Shown here in pieces: positions 35,572-45,876 of a stretch of DNA of 64,000 bases. A program made the translations under genes and the position numbers. Within the stretch, counting starts at the first letter, position 1. Every line of letters begins with the position of its first letter. The stretch is taken from positions 124,001 through 188,000 of the forward strand of contig PHBD01000008.1 in the NCBI GenBank assembly GCA_002841865.1, given 5' to 3'. A model generated the notes under the pieces. The model did no database searches. It worked only from the letters and a program-made list of their open reading frames with translations, and was not told the origin of the DNA. The DNA is from Deltaproteobacteria bacterium HGW-Deltaproteobacteria-19 (GTDB lineage Bacteria; Desulfobacterota; Syntrophia; Syntrophales; PHBD01).

Positions 35572-38500
35572 CAGGGATTGGGATTTCCGGAAGGATCGCC
35601 AGAGCATTCATCCAGTCGAAACTGACGCCACTTCTCGTCATCGCAGCCCTTCTTCTCGGGATCTTTGCCGTGATCGTCATGCCGAGGGAGGAGGAGCCCC
35701 AGATCATCGTCCCCATGGTGGATGTCTTCGTCAGTTACCCCGGGGCGACGACCAAAGAGGTGGAGGAACGGGTGACGATCCCCATGGAGAAGCTGCTGTG
35801 GGAAATCAAGGGGGTCGAGTACGTCTATTCAATCGTCAGGCCCGGCTTCAATATGACCATCGTCCGCTTCTACGTGGGCGAAAAGATGGAAGACAGCCTG
35901 GTCAAGCTCTACAACAAGCTCATGTCCCATTACGACATGATCCCGCCGGGTGTTTCCTTGCCCATGGTGAAGCCCAAGTCCATTGATGATGTCCCCGTCC
36001 TGGCTTTGACCCTCTGGAGCAGGCAGTCCCAGTATTCGGGTTACGAACTGCGTCGGATTGCGACGGAGCTATGCGGCGAGCTCAAGAAAGACGCCAATGT
36101 CTCGGAGTTCTCCGTCATCGGGGGGCAGCGCCGCCAGGTCCGCATCACGCTGGACCCCCAGCGCCTGCAGGCCTATCGCCTGTCGGCGTTCCAGATTATG
36201 AACAGCCTGAAGCAGGCCAATGTGGTCGTTCCGTCGGGATCTTTTCCCTCAGGCAACCGGGAGACGATCGTGGAAACGGGCCGCTTTCTGAAGGACAGGG
36301 ACGATGTGGGGAATCTGGTCGTCCATGTGACGGGTGGCCGTCCCGTCTATCTCAGGGATCTGGCACAGATCACCGACGGGCCCGAGGAAACGGCGAACTA
36401 TGTCTTCATGGGTCTTGGACCCGCGGCAGCCCAAAAAGGGCTCACGGGCGGCCCCGCCGGTCAGTCCGAGGCCGTGACGATCGCCATCTCCAAGCAGAAG
36501 GGTGCCAACGCCAGCCTTGTCGCCGCCGAGGCCCTGAAGAAAGTGGAGGCCATGAAGGGCCGGGTGATCCCCAGGGATGTCCAGGTCACGGTAACACGCA
36601 ATTATGGGGAGACGGCCAAGGACAAGTCCGACGAACTCCTGGACCACATGCTCATAGCCACGATCTCCGTCATCATCCTGATCATCCTGGCCCTGGGGTG
36701 GCGGGAGTCCGTCGTGGTCGGCATCGCCGTCCCTGTGACCCTGGCTCTCACGCTCCTGATCAACTATCTTTATGGCTACACCCTGAACCGCGTGACTCTG
36801 TTCGCCCTCATCTTTTCCATCGGCATCCTGGTCGATGACGCCATCGTCATCGTGGAGAACATCAACCGCCATTTCAGGATGCACAAGATCGAGCCTCTGA
36901 CGGCGGTGCTGGCCGTGGACGAGGTCGGCAACCCCACGATCCTGGCGACCTTTACAGTGATCGCGGCCCTGCTCCCCATGGCATTCGTCTCGGGGCTCAT
37001 GGGGCCTTACATGCGGCCGATCCCCGTGGGGGCGTCGTCGGCGATGCTCTTTTCCCTGCTGGTGGCATTTATCGTAAGTCCATGGCTTGCCTTCATCATC
37101 CTGAAGAATGTTCGCCACGACGGTCAGGAAGAAGAAGGAAAAGGCCTTGTCCGCCTCAACGAAAAAATTCTCGGCCCCCTCATCGATATCCGGAAGAAGC
37201 GGCTTGTCGCCTTTGGGGTTATCGGCGGCCTGCTCTTACTGGCCCTCGCCCTGGTACCCCTGAAGGCCGTGACGATGAAGATGCTCCCCTTCGACAACAA
37301 GAGCGAGTTACAGGTCATCATCGACACACCCGAGGGCAGGACCCTGGAGGAGACGGCGGCCCTGACCCGGGAGATGACGGAGTATCTGAAAACGGTTCCG
37401 GAGGTGACGGATTATCAGGCCTATGTTGGGACGGCCTCTCCCTATAACTTCAATGGTCTGGTCCGCCATTACTTCCTCCGTGCAGGGAGCAACGTGGCCG
37501 ACGTCCAGGTCAACTTTGTTGCGAAAGGGGAACGCAAAGCCCAGAGCCACGATATTGCCAAGCGCCTGCGGCCTGAACTCAAGCGCATCGGGGATTCCTA
37601 TGGTGCCCGCATCAAGGTGGCGGAGATCCCGCCCGGTCCGCCCGTTTTGAGCACCCTCGTTGCGGAGATCTACGGCCCGGAAACGTCACGCCAGATCGAG
37701 ATTGCCGGAATGATCCGGGATGTGTTCGAGAAGACGGATGGAGTCGTTGATGTGGACTGGTTTGTCGAGGACGACCAGCGGAAAGTCCGATTCGAAGTCG
37801 ACCAGGAAAAGGCTGCCGCGAGCGGGATCACGACAGAAGTCATTGCCCAGAGCCTCCGGATTGCCCTTTCGGGCGGTACGGCCGGTCTTGTCCACATGGA
37901 CAGGGAGAAGGAGCCGGTGGAGATCTTCCTCCGGATGCCCCTGGCACAGCGGGCAAACCTGACTGTCCTTCAATCCCTGACGATTCCGTCCCCATCGGGC
38001 CAGCAGGTGCCCCTTGCCGAACTGGTGAAGATGCGGGAAGGGGTGGAGGAAAAGGCAATCTACCACAAGAACCTGAAGAAGGTGACCTATGTGATGGGAG
38101 ACGTGGCGGGAACGGAAGAGAGCCCTGTCTATGCCATCCTCAAGATGAAGGACAAGATCGCCGGGCTGAAACTGGCGGAGGGCTACGAGCTGACGCAGTA
38201 TTACGCTGTTCAACCCTGGCTCACGGACCGCTACGTCATGAAGTGGGACGGCGAATGGCAGGTCACCTACGAGGTCTTCCGGGATCTCGGCGTAGCCTTT
38301 GCCGCAGTCCTGGTCATCATTTATATCCTCGTCGTGGCCTGGTTCCGGAGCTTCGTGACGCCGCTTGTCATTATGGCCCCCATTCCACTGACTCTGGTGG
38401 GAATCCTGCCCGGCCACTGGGTGTTCGGGGCCTTCTTTACGGCGACGTCCATGATAGGGTTCATTGCCTTGGCGGGCATTGTCGTCCGGAATTCCATCCT

Positions 38501-38777
38501 CCTTGTGGACTTTATCCAGATGGAATGGCGAGACACGGGTGATCTTCGGGAAGCCTTGATCCGGGCCGTGGCGGTTCGATTCCGGCCCATTGTGCTCACG
38601 GCCCTGGCTGTCGTCGTCGGGTCCTTTGTCATGCTGTTCGACCCGATTTTCCAGGGGCTGGCTATCGCCATGATGTTCGGAGCCGTGGCCTCGACGATGC
38701 TGACCCTGATTGCAGTTCCCCTGCTATACTATGAGTTCTTCAAGAACAAACCGTGTCCGGAGGAGAAGAAGGGGTGA
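35568..38777 (+). CDS. RND-family efflux pump, inner-membrane permease
   Basis: 1,069 residues, the normal size. N-terminal membrane segment [20 protein letters not shown] is followed by a periplasmic porter domain starting [20 protein letters not shown]. The central membrane block (about 365-540) holds [20 protein letters not shown], the proton-relay Asp-Asp pair of TM4. A second porter domain and six more segments (about 890-1055) follow. The N-terminal 'MPREEEPQI' pattern is that of a less studied RND branch found in anaerobes and deltaproteobacteria, distinct from AcrB and CusA. The exported substrate is not evident. It overlaps the adaptor gene by four bases, so the complex is made from one mRNA. 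Confidence 0.92.
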   Translation: MTGIGISGRIARAFIQSKLTPLLVIAALLLGIFAVIVMPREEEPQIIVPMVDVFVSYPGATTKEVEERVTIPMEKLLWEIKGVEYVYSIVRPGFNMTIVRFYVGEKMEDSLVKLYNKLMSHYDMIPPGVSLPMVKPKSIDDVPVLALTLWSRQSQYSGYELRRIATELCGELKKDANVSEFSVIGGQRRQVRITLDPQRLQAYRLSAFQIMNSLKQANVVVPSGSFPSGNRETIVETGRFLKDRDDVGNLVVHVTGGRPVYLRDLAQITDGPEETANYVFMGLGPAAAQKGLTGGPAGQSEAVTIAISKQKGANASLVAAEALKKVEAMKGRVIPRDVQVTVTRNYGETAKDKSDELLDHMLIATISVIILIILALGWRESVVVGIAVPVTLALTLLINYLYGYTLNRVTLFALIFSIGILVDDAIVIVENINRHFRMHKIEPLTAVLAVDEVGNPTILATFTVIAALLPMAFVSGLMGPYMRPIPVGASSAMLFSLLVAFIVSPWLAFIILKNVRHDGQEEEGKGLVRLNEKILGPLIDIRKKRLVAFGVIGGLLLLALALVPLKAVTMKMLPFDNKSELQVIIDTPEGRTLEETAALTREMTEYLKTVPEVTDYQAYVGTASPYNFNGLVRHYFLRAGSNVADVQVNFVAKGERKAQSHDIAKRLRPELKRIGDSYGARIKVAEIPPGPPVLSTLVAEIYGPETSRQIEIAGMIRDVFEKTDGVVDVDWFVEDDQRKVRFEVDQEKAAASGITTEVIAQSLRIALSGGTAGLVHMDREKEPVEIFLRMPLAQRANLTVLQSLTIPSPSGQQVPLAELVKMREGVEEKAIYHKNLKKVTYVMGDVAGTEESPVYAILKMKDKIAGLKLAEGYELTQYYAVQPWLTDRYVMKWDGEWQVTYEVFRDLGVAFAAVLVIIYILVVAWFRSFVTPLVIMAPIPLTLVGILPGHWVFGAFFTATSMIGFIALAGIVVRNSILLVDFIQMEWRDTGDLREALIRAVAVRFRPIVLTALAVVVGSFVMLFDPIFQGLAIAMMFGAVASTMLTLIAVPLLYYEFFKNKPCPEEKKG

Positions 38778-38925
38778 CCTGCCCTCAAAGCGGCAGAATT
38801 CATACTCTGTTTGTGGTACACAATTCGAGGAACAGATCACCGTCGGGGGAATCATTCGCTTGGTCCCTGGGAGAAGGTGCTTTTATCAAAGAGTCCTGTG
38901 CCGGAAAATGGAATGGATTTGTCGG

Positions 38926-39396
38926 ATGGATAAACGAAAACGAAATCGTTGGATAACGTATTTTGGCATATGGCTCCTGCTCGCACTTTCCATATGTCAT
39001 GTGTCCTGTCTGAGCTGGATCATGGAGACCCCTTCCTTTATCCTCCGTGAAGTCGGCATCAGCCCCAGATCAGCCACGGAGGTGAATCTTCTCCTCGATC
39101 TCGACGTCGAAAATCCGAATCGTTTTGATCTTACGCTCACATCGTTCGAATACGTCGTTTTCCTTAACAACCAAGAAGTTGGAACCGGACATCTGGAAAA
39201 GGAGATCCGCCTCCCTTCGTCATCAAAAACAAAGGTAAAAATATCTGTCGTTGCAAAATTTAAGGACTTGGGCAGTAGCCTGAAGCAGATTATCCTCAGT
39301 CGTGACCTGCCTTACAAGATAGAAGGGAAAGCCTCCGTCGGCACGTCCTTCGGCAGCCGCCGCTTCGCGTTTTCCAAAGATGGGCGCATTGATTGA
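38926..39396 (+). CDS. LEA14-like (LEA type 2) lipoprotein
   Basis: 156 residues from the ATG that leads into MDKRKRNRWITYFGIWLLLA. A signal sequence ends in a lipobox-like HVSC. The mature part, SATEVNLLLDLDVENPNRFD then LTLTSFEYVVFLNNQEVGTG, is the LEA14/WHy beta-sandwich, with 'NPNxFxLxLxxxxYxVxLNxxxVGxG' as its signature. Such proteins are surface lipoproteins of unknown role, sometimes linked to desiccation or envelope stress. The gene starts 149 bp after the RND permease and may be its fourth gene. The start is uncertain because no clear ribosome site precedes any candidate Met. Confidence 0.78.
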   Translation: MDKRKRNRWITYFGIWLLLALSICHVSCLSWIMETPSFILREVGISPRSATEVNLLLDLDVENPNRFDLTLTSFEYVVFLNNQEVGTGHLEKEIRLPSSSKTKVKISVVAKFKDLGSSLKQIILSRDLPYKIEGKASVGTSFGSRRFAFSKDGRID

Positions 39397-39548
39397 AAAA
39401 TTCATAACGCCCTTCACAAAACGAACCCCTCAATCTTCGCAATCCCGCTCTTCTCCGTTGCCTGCGCTGCAAGAATAAGAAGCGAAAGATATTTTTGCAT
39501 TGTCCAAAGGCCGGGTCGCTCAATAATCGGCTGGCTCATTTATTATGA

Positions 39549-39582
39549 AAATCGGCTCTTGAAAGCAGCCGATTTCTTTTTT
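39549..39582 (+). terminator. Intrinsic terminator or attenuator in the mocR leader
   Basis: A 9-bp perfect stem (AAATCGGCT/AGCCGATTT) with a 9-nt loop is followed by CTTTTTT, a textbook rho-independent terminator on the plus strand. It lies 150 bp past the LEA14-like gene and 38 bp before the MocR start codon. It may end the efflux-operon transcript, or attenuate transcription into the regulator if a promoter lies upstream. Confidence 0.7.
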
Positions 39583-39620
39583 AATCTGCAGGCGTCATCA
39601 AAAAATTTCTGGAGCCCGTC

Positions 39621-41102
39621 ATGAGCATCCTGATTCAAATCGACCGCACTTCGGATACCCCCATCTTCCGGCAGATCGTGGACCGGCTCGTCGCCCTGGC
39701 CGATTCCGCCGCCATCCAGCCGGGGGTCCGGCTGCCGTCGACGCGCTCCATGGCGGACATGCTCTCCGTGGACCGGTCCACGGTCTACCGGGCCTACCAG
39801 GAGCTCTGGGCCCTGGGCTATGTGGAGAGCAGACCGGGTTCCTACACGACGATCCGCAGCCGGACCCGCATTGCCAAGAAGCAGGAGCGTACCGGGAGCC
39901 GCCTGATCGACTGGGAGGAAAGGATTTCGCCGTGTGCCCGGAGCCTCCAGGCATCCTTCCTCGAGGACGGGGAGCGGATGAAGAGAGCGGCGGCCGCGGA
40001 CGTGATCAATTTCATGCCCCTCTCGCCGGACAGCCGGCTGATCCCTTCGGAGCTGTTCCGAAAATGCATGAATGACGTTCTGTGCCGCCGGGGCCCGGAG
40101 CTTCTTCAATACGGCAACCCGCTGGGGTACGAACCCTTGCGGGCCTTCATCGCCGAGCGGATGCGCGAGCACGGCGTCTCTGTCTCCGTCGGGGAGATCA
40201 TGATCGCCTCGGGCGCCCAGAATGCCCTGGAGCTTCTCCTGAGGATGCTGGCCGGCCCCGGCGATTCGGTCATCGTGGAGAGCCCCACCTATTCCCGGGT
40301 CATCGATCTTCTCCGATTGAGCGACATCCGCATCGTTGACGTGCCCATGAAGGAAGACGGCATGGATCTCGACGCCCTGGAGGAGCGCCTGCATCGGGAG
40401 CGGCCCGCGTTCATCTACACCATGCCCAACTTCCATAATCCCACGGGCATCACCACGGAGCAGGGGCATCGCGAGAGGCTCCTGCGTCTGTGCGAGACAT
40501 GCCGGACGCCTCTCATCGAAGACGGGTTCGAGGAAGAGCTGAAATACTTCGGAAAGGCCGTCCTGCCCGTCAAGTCCATGGACCGGCGGGGAGGCGTGAT
40601 TTACGTGGGAACCTTTTCCAAGTGTCTCTTTCCCGGGCTCCGCATCGGCTGGATCGCCGCGGACGGAGCCTGCATCGAGCGGCTGGCGCCCATCCAGCGG
40701 GCATTGGTCATCTCCGGAAATGCCCTGGACCAGGCCGCCGTCCACAGATTCTGCCGGGCGGGATACTACGACCTGCATATCAAGCGGGTGCACCGTGTGT
40801 ACCGGAAGCGCATGCGGACCGCCCTGGATGCCATGAAGAGCTGTCTGAACCCGAATCAGGTCCGGTGGACCCAGCCGGCCGGCGGTTACACGATCTGGCT
40901 CCAACTCCTCTCCGGCCGGTGGGACGAAGACGATGCAGTCGACCGCCTGTTTCGGCATGGCGTTGCGGTAACGCCCGGCCGGCCGCACTTTCCGGGGCCT
41001 TCCGGGGCTGCGCACCTGCGCGTTTCCATCGCCCACACCGATGAGGCATCCATCAGGGAGGGCATCCGGAGAATGGGTGCGGCCCTGTCTGAAATCCCGT
41101 GA
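39621..41102 (+). CDS. MocR/PdxR-type regulator (GntR HTH fused to aminotransferase fold)
   Basis: 493 residues. The N-terminal winged helix (TPIFRQIVDRLVALADSAAI then QPGVRLPSTRSMADMLSVDR) is GntR type. From ~residue 130 a class I aminotransferase fold follows, with the PLP motif GTFSKCLFPGLRIGWIA (Lys334 forms the Schiff base) and YTMPNFHNPTGITTEQ. These regulators sense PLP or an amino compound and control aminotransferase genes. A class III aminotransferase gene starts 123 bp downstream and is the likely target. Its own start codon ATG follows AAAAAATTTCTGGAGCCCGTC; GGAG is seven nt upstream. Confidence 0.9.
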   Translation: MSILIQIDRTSDTPIFRQIVDRLVALADSAAIQPGVRLPSTRSMADMLSVDRSTVYRAYQELWALGYVESRPGSYTTIRSRTRIAKKQERTGSRLIDWEERISPCARSLQASFLEDGERMKRAAAADVINFMPLSPDSRLIPSELFRKCMNDVLCRRGPELLQYGNPLGYEPLRAFIAERMREHGVSVSVGEIMIASGAQNALELLLRMLAGPGDSVIVESPTYSRVIDLLRLSDIRIVDVPMKEDGMDLDALEERLHRERPAFIYTMPNFHNPTGITTEQGHRERLLRLCETCRTPLIEDGFEEELKYFGKAVLPVKSMDRRGGVIYVGTFSKCLFPGLRIGWIAADGACIERLAPIQRALVISGNALDQAAVHRFCRAGYYDLHIKRVHRVYRKRMRTALDAMKSCLNPNQVRWTQPAGGYTIWLQLLSGRWDEDDAVDRLFRHGVAVTPGRPHFPGPSGAAHLRVSIAHTDEASIREGIRRMGAALSEIP

Positions 41103-41225
41103 CGCTGCCGATCGCGACTTACCCTGAAAAGCGTCCGAAACCGAATTATGAAGAAGGATTCACAAAATATTCGGTAAAAAATCCGGAACGGATCCTCTTC
41201 TTTGCTGCACGAAAGGAGACACATC

Positions 41226-42566
41226 ATGTCCAATCGACCCCACCTGATTCATGTGAATATCAACCAACCCTCTCTCCAGGCGGTCCGCGGAGAGGGGATT
41301 TACCTCTACGATGCTGATGGAAACCGGTATCTGGATGGATGCAGCGGTGCCCTGGTGGCCAATCTCGGCCACGGAGCCGGCGAAATCGCCCGGGCCATGG
41401 CCGCTCAGAGCGAGACGCTGCCGTATGTCTTCCGGGTCCACTTCTCCAGCCCCCCGGCCGAGGCCCTGGCGGAGCGCTACTGCCGCCTCACCCGCAACCC
41501 CATGGGAGCGGTCCTGTTTACCAACTCCGGTTCGGAAGCCGTTGAAACCGCCGTGAAGCTGGCCCGAACGCGCCATCTCTCGGCCGGTGAAACGGATCGG
41601 CATAAAATCATCTCCCGGTGGCAGAGCTACCACGGCATCACCGCCGGGGCCCTGGCCTGGTCGGGCGTAGCCGGCCGCCGCAAGGATTTTCTGCCCTATT
41701 TCAAGGATTCTCCCCACATCCCGCCGGCCTATTGCTATCGCTGCTGGTATGGAAAACGTCCGGATGCCTGCGATCTCCAGTGCGCCCGGGCCCTGGAAAC
41801 CGTCATCCTGACGGAAGGCCCGGAGACCGTCTCCGCGTTCATCGCCGAACCGGTGGTGGGTGCGGCCCTGGCCGCGGCGACACCGCCTGACGGATATTTT
41901 CGATTGATCCGGGAAATCTGCGACCGATACGGCGTCCTCTTCATTGCCGACGAGGTCATGACCGGCGCCGGGAGAACGGGGGGCTCGTTTTTCGCCAGCG
42001 ACCATTTCCCGGGGGAGCCCCACATCATTGCCTTCGGCAAGGGGGTGGGAGCCGGATATTATCCCCTGGCCGGGGTCCTGGTCCGCCCGGAGATCATCGA
42101 TGCCATCTCCGCCGGGTCCGGCCTTTATTCAGCGAGCCAGAGCCATTCGGCCCATCCCGTCGGCATGGCCGCGGGCATGGCGGTGCTGGATTATATGGAA
42201 GCGCACAGACTACCGGAACATGCCCGGGAAATGGGCATTCATCTGGGAAACCGCCTGAATGAGCTGAGGTCTCTTGCGCTGGTGGGTGATATCCGGGGGA
42301 TGGGGCTGATGTGGGGAATGGAGCTGGTAAAGGACAAAGAGAGCAGGGAGCCTTTTCCGGCCGGTCAAAATCTGTATCTGGACCTTTATGAAAGCGCCCG
42401 GGAGAAGGGACTCGTTCTCCTTCCGTCCAACGGATGCAACCACGGAAAAAACGGAGACATGGCCCTGATTGCGCCTCCGCTGATCATCACGCGGCCCCAG
42501 GTCGATGAACTGGTGGACACTCTCTACGAGGCGCTCACGGGTCTTGCCGAGCATCTGTGCATCTGA
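41226..42566 (+). CDS. Class III pyridoxal-phosphate aminotransferase
   Basis: 446 residues. It opens with QPSLQAVRGEGIYLYDADGN then RYLDGCSGALVANLGHG, the class III N-terminal pattern. VLFTNSGSEAVETAVKLAR binds the cofactor phosphate, LFIADEVMTGAGRTG gives the Asp for the pyridine nitrogen, and IIAFGKGVGAGYYPLAGVLV gives the Schiff-base Lys272. Members transfer the amino group of omega-amino acids, diamines or glutamate-type donors to an oxoacid. The subgroup resembles enzymes of taurine, beta-alanine or putrescine use, but I cannot pick the substrate. AAGGAGA six nt upstream sets the start. Its partner is the MocR regulator just upstream. Confidence 0.9.
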   Translation: MSNRPHLIHVNINQPSLQAVRGEGIYLYDADGNRYLDGCSGALVANLGHGAGEIARAMAAQSETLPYVFRVHFSSPPAEALAERYCRLTRNPMGAVLFTNSGSEAVETAVKLARTRHLSAGETDRHKIISRWQSYHGITAGALAWSGVAGRRKDFLPYFKDSPHIPPAYCYRCWYGKRPDACDLQCARALETVILTEGPETVSAFIAEPVVGAALAAATPPDGYFRLIREICDRYGVLFIADEVMTGAGRTGGSFFASDHFPGEPHIIAFGKGVGAGYYPLAGVLVRPEIIDAISAGSGLYSASQSHSAHPVGMAAGMAVLDYMEAHRLPEHAREMGIHLGNRLNELRSLALVGDIRGMGLMWGMELVKDKESREPFPAGQNLYLDLYESAREKGLVLLPSNGCNHGKNGDMALIAPPLIITRPQVDELVDTLYEALTGLAEHLCI

Positions 42567-42590
42567 CCCGAATGTTGGGTTTCCTTTTTT
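42566..42590 (+). terminator. Intrinsic terminator of the aminotransferase gene
   Basis: Six pairs (ACCCGA/TTGGGT, one wobble) with a three-base loop are followed by TTCCTTTTTT. The stem begins in the last base of the TGA stop codon, so the gene ends exactly at its terminator. It lies between convergent genes. Confidence 0.65.
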
Positions 42591-42643
42591 GATCTCAATA
42601 TCATGAGAACCGGAGGAGCACCGGAAGCAGGGGCTTCGTCCCG

Positions 42644-45451
42644 CTATTTCCCGTCCAGTTCCCGCCGGACGGCGATTCCGATTTTCTCCATGATGTAGGG
42701 CTTTCGGACGAAGGTCCCGGCGCCGAGTTCCTGGGCCTGCCTGACCCGCTCCGTTTCCGAGAAGCCGCTGACGATGATCGCTTTCTGCCGGGGGTTGATC
42801 TCACAAATTCTCCGGTACGTATCGAGACCGTCGATTCCCGGATCCATGATCATGTCCAGCACGATCAGATCGGCCTTTTTACGATTGATGTAGGAAACCG
42901 CCTCTTCCCCGCTGGCGACCGCCTCGACCCGATACCCGAGCTTGGTCAGCATGCTGATTGCAAGCTCTCGCTGTTCCCTCACGTCATCCACCACAAGGAT
43001 GGTTTCCCCTCCGCCGGCCATGGATTCCACCGGCCTGGCGCTTTCCGCTTTTGCAGGTTCCTCCCGGGTTGCGGGGAAACACAGAGTAAAGGTCGTCCCT
43101 GTCCCTTCTTCGCTCTTCACGTCGATGTATCCGCTGTGGTCCTTGACGGTCCCCCAGACGATGGCCAACCCCAGCCCCGTGCCGCTCCTCCCCATGACCT
43201 TCTTCGAGTAGAAGGGCTCGAAAATCTTGTCAATGTCCTTGGCGGCAATGCCTTTTCCGGTGTCGGAGACGGTCAGAACAACGTAGTCCCCTTCCTGCAT
43301 GTCGTCATATCCACTGAGGGGCCGGTCCAGGTAGCGGTTTTCCGTCCTGATCGCCACGGATCCCATCCCGGAGATGGACTCGGCGGCATTTGACACCAGG
43401 TTCATGACCGTCTTTGCGAGATGAATCGGCGATCCCTTGATGTTCAGCAGGTCATCCGCAAGCTCGGGCCGGACGACCACCCCCCGGTGGAAGGACATCA
43501 GCTTCTCGAATTCCGGCGCCTGGAGATAATCCCTCACAATCCTGTTCAGATCGACCGCCTCCGAGATGGGCACTCCCCGCCTGGCCAGTGTCAGCAGGTC
43601 CTGAATGATGGCCGCTCCCTTGATGCTGGAGGTCAGGATGTTCTCGGCGTACTTTCTGGAAGAACTGCCCTCGGGAAGTTTCTCGGCCAGCAGCTCCGAA
43701 TATCCCACCAATACGCCCAGCACGTTGTTCAGGTCATGGGCCACGCCGCCCGCCAGGGTGCCCAGGGCCTCCATCTTCTCGGCCCTGGCCAGGCGTTCTT
43801 CCATGTGTCTGCGTTCCGTGTTGTTGCGGAGGCATTCGATGACGGCGACGATTTCTCCCCGGGAATCCCTGAGCACGGAGGCCATGGCGGACATGTGGAC
43901 GTCGCCGGGAGGAATGTTTGGTGTATAGGCCTCGCCGAAAACGTTGTCCCCCTTCCTCTTGATGGTCGTATATCTTGCTTCCTGCACCGGGTCCGGATGA
44001 AGGGCCAGATCGATCAGGGCGGGTCTCCTGTCGCCATAGAAGGGGATCGAGTATTCCCGGTTCCCTTTGCCGAGCATGTCTTCTTTCCTCGTCCCGGTCA
44101 TGATTTCCGCAGCCTGATTCCAGGCAATGACTTTGCCTTCCCGGTCGATGACAATCGTCGCATCAGGGAAAAAGTTGATGATATCCATCAATTGCTGCCT
44201 GGATTCCTGGAGTGATTCCAGGGCTCGCTTTTGCTCCGTGATATCGCGCAGCACTCCGTCTTCCCGCAGGCATTTCCCCTGTTCATCGAAACGCATGCGG
44301 GCGTTTGACTCCATCCATACGGGAGTCCCGTCTTTCGCCAGAATCCTTAACGTAAGGCCTCCCGTGTATTCACGTTGATTCTTTACAGAGTCCGCAAAAT
44401 GGGAGAAGACCTTTTCCCGGTCATCCGGGTGAACGAAGGCGGAAAAGGGCATCCCTACGATCCCATCCGCTTCATGGCCGTAGCGGGTGACGGCATGATC
44501 GCTGATTGCGAGGACCGTTCCGTTCTTGTCCAAGGAATAAATGATGTCCGGTATGTTGTTGGACAGCGTCCGGTATTTCTCTTCACTTTCCCGGATAAAC
44601 TGCTCTGCCCGCTTCTGCTCGGTTATGTCGAAGGCTGATGCCACGATCGTGTTTTTATCATAAACTTTGCTCAACGTCGGTGTGAGGTCCATCCACTTCT
44701 CCCGACCGTCCTTGGTGAGGATCTTGATTGCATACCTTGGCGGCTGGGTTTCACCCTTCAAGCGATTAAGTCCCCTGGTCTTTACCAGTTCCCGATGATC
44801 CGGATGAACCATGTCCCAGAAATTCATGCCGGCGACATCTTCCATGCCATAGCCGGTGATCATCTCGAATGCCGGATTCACGTATTGAATTCTTGTGTCC
44901 TGGATCAGGAAGATGGCAGCGGACGTGCTTTCTGCAAGGGCGCGAAATTTCATTTCACTGTGCCGCAATTCCTCTTCGGCCCCTTTTCGCTCGGAGATGT
45001 CCGACACCAGGTACAATATTGCCGGACTGCCGTTCCATGGCATGCGGACCGCCGACAGGTAAATCCAGGTCAGTGTCCCTTCCCGATTGACGACTCGAAA
45101 CTCGTAGGCATCCGGGACCTCCTCCCCTTTGAGCCTCTTGTTGTAATTCGCGATCACCTCGTCCCGGTCTTCATGCCAGACATGATCAAAGAAGGGGGTT
45201 CCCTCCAATCCCTCGATCGGCACCCCCAGGTGATCGGACACTTTGCGGTTCACGAAGACGAAGATACCATCCTGCAGGATAAAAATGCCCTCGATCGTGT
45301 TGTCTGCTATGGTGCGATATTTTTTCAGAGGTTGTCTTGACTGCAGGGGATTTTCTCCGGCGTTTGTTCCTGAGGCCTTCCCGTCTGCTTGCAGGCTCTC
45401 TTCTTTTTGATCGATCAGATGAAACAGCGGCAATTGGATTTCTCGGCTCAT
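42644..45451 (-). CDS. Quadruple-PAS hybrid histidine kinase with C-terminal receiver
   Basis: 935 residues, without clear membrane segments. Four PAS domains (about 45-160, 165-285, 295-410, 420-540) each end in an 'ITEQKRA'-type linker. HisKA has His572 in GGVAHDLNNVLGVLVGYSEL, the ATPase has VSDTGKGIAAKDIDKIFEPF and GRSGTGLGLAIVWGTV, and the receiver has Asp866 in DLIVLDMIMDPGIDG. From the first PAS-HisKA linker to the C-terminus it closely matches the 775-residue kinase at 21193-23520, so the two arose by duplication with divergence of the sensor part. AGGAGAG precedes the ATG. No response regulator with an output domain is adjacent. Confidence 0.93.
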   Translation of the reverse strand: MSREIQLPLFHLIDQKEESLQADGKASGTNAGENPLQSRQPLKKYRTIADNTIEGIFILQDGIFVFVNRKVSDHLGVPIEGLEGTPFFDHVWHEDRDEVIANYNKRLKGEEVPDAYEFRVVNREGTLTWIYLSAVRMPWNGSPAILYLVSDISERKGAEEELRHSEMKFRALAESTSAAIFLIQDTRIQYVNPAFEMITGYGMEDVAGMNFWDMVHPDHRELVKTRGLNRLKGETQPPRYAIKILTKDGREKWMDLTPTLSKVYDKNTIVASAFDITEQKRAEQFIRESEEKYRTLSNNIPDIIYSLDKNGTVLAISDHAVTRYGHEADGIVGMPFSAFVHPDDREKVFSHFADSVKNQREYTGGLTLRILAKDGTPVWMESNARMRFDEQGKCLREDGVLRDITEQKRALESLQESRQQLMDIINFFPDATIVIDREGKVIAWNQAAEIMTGTRKEDMLGKGNREYSIPFYGDRRPALIDLALHPDPVQEARYTTIKRKGDNVFGEAYTPNIPPGDVHMSAMASVLRDSRGEIVAVIECLRNNTERRHMEERLARAEKMEALGTLAGGVAHDLNNVLGVLVGYSELLAEKLPEGSSSRKYAENILTSSIKGAAIIQDLLTLARRGVPISEAVDLNRIVRDYLQAPEFEKLMSFHRGVVVRPELADDLLNIKGSPIHLAKTVMNLVSNAAESISGMGSVAIRTENRYLDRPLSGYDDMQEGDYVVLTVSDTGKGIAAKDIDKIFEPFYSKKVMGRSGTGLGLAIVWGTVKDHSGYIDVKSEEGTGTTFTLCFPATREEPAKAESARPVESMAGGGETILVVDDVREQRELAISMLTKLGYRVEAVASGEEAVSYINRKKADLIVLDMIMDPGIDGLDTYRRICEINPRQKAIIVSGFSETERVRQAQELGAGTFVRKPYIMEKIGIAVRRELDGK

Positions 45452-45876
45452 CTACTCTCCTGACACGGCAAGTAATCTGAACAGGCGATTCGTGTACTTG
45501 TGCGTCCTGATTTTCAGGTTCGGCATATTATCTTGTGACAAGGAAATTGCAATCGATATTGAGGTAGGCTGACTGGTTGGTAAACCGTGTGGGAATGGCG
45601 ATGAACGAATTCATTTTTCCCCGGGCCGCGGATAAAATCACGTTCGAAAACGGCAGCCGCATACAGATGAAGTTGAATGCAATGCTTTCCATGATTGCAC
45701 TTTGGGGATTCGTTTCGTTCCGGTTTGTATATGTTTGTTATGAAAGGGAGTTTAATGCTGAAAAATCCTGTAAACTGCATTGACACGAGAGATCGCCGAA
45801 ACTATGCTGCCGTCCGTGGAAGTTCTTTCTGCGAACGGATCCATGCCGTCTGAATGATGATCGAGGAGGAGTCGTC
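45452..45876. other. Intergenic region with a doubtful small frame
   Basis: 425 bases between divergent genes, so they hold promoters for the kinase (minus) and the acetoacetate-decarboxylase-like gene (plus). A 60-codon frame from 45601 (MNEFIFPRAADKITFENGSR, then a hydrophobic stretch SMIALWGFVSFRFVYVCY) could be a small membrane protein, but its ribosome site is weak. The stretch is A+T-richer than the neighbours. Confidence 0.45.
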
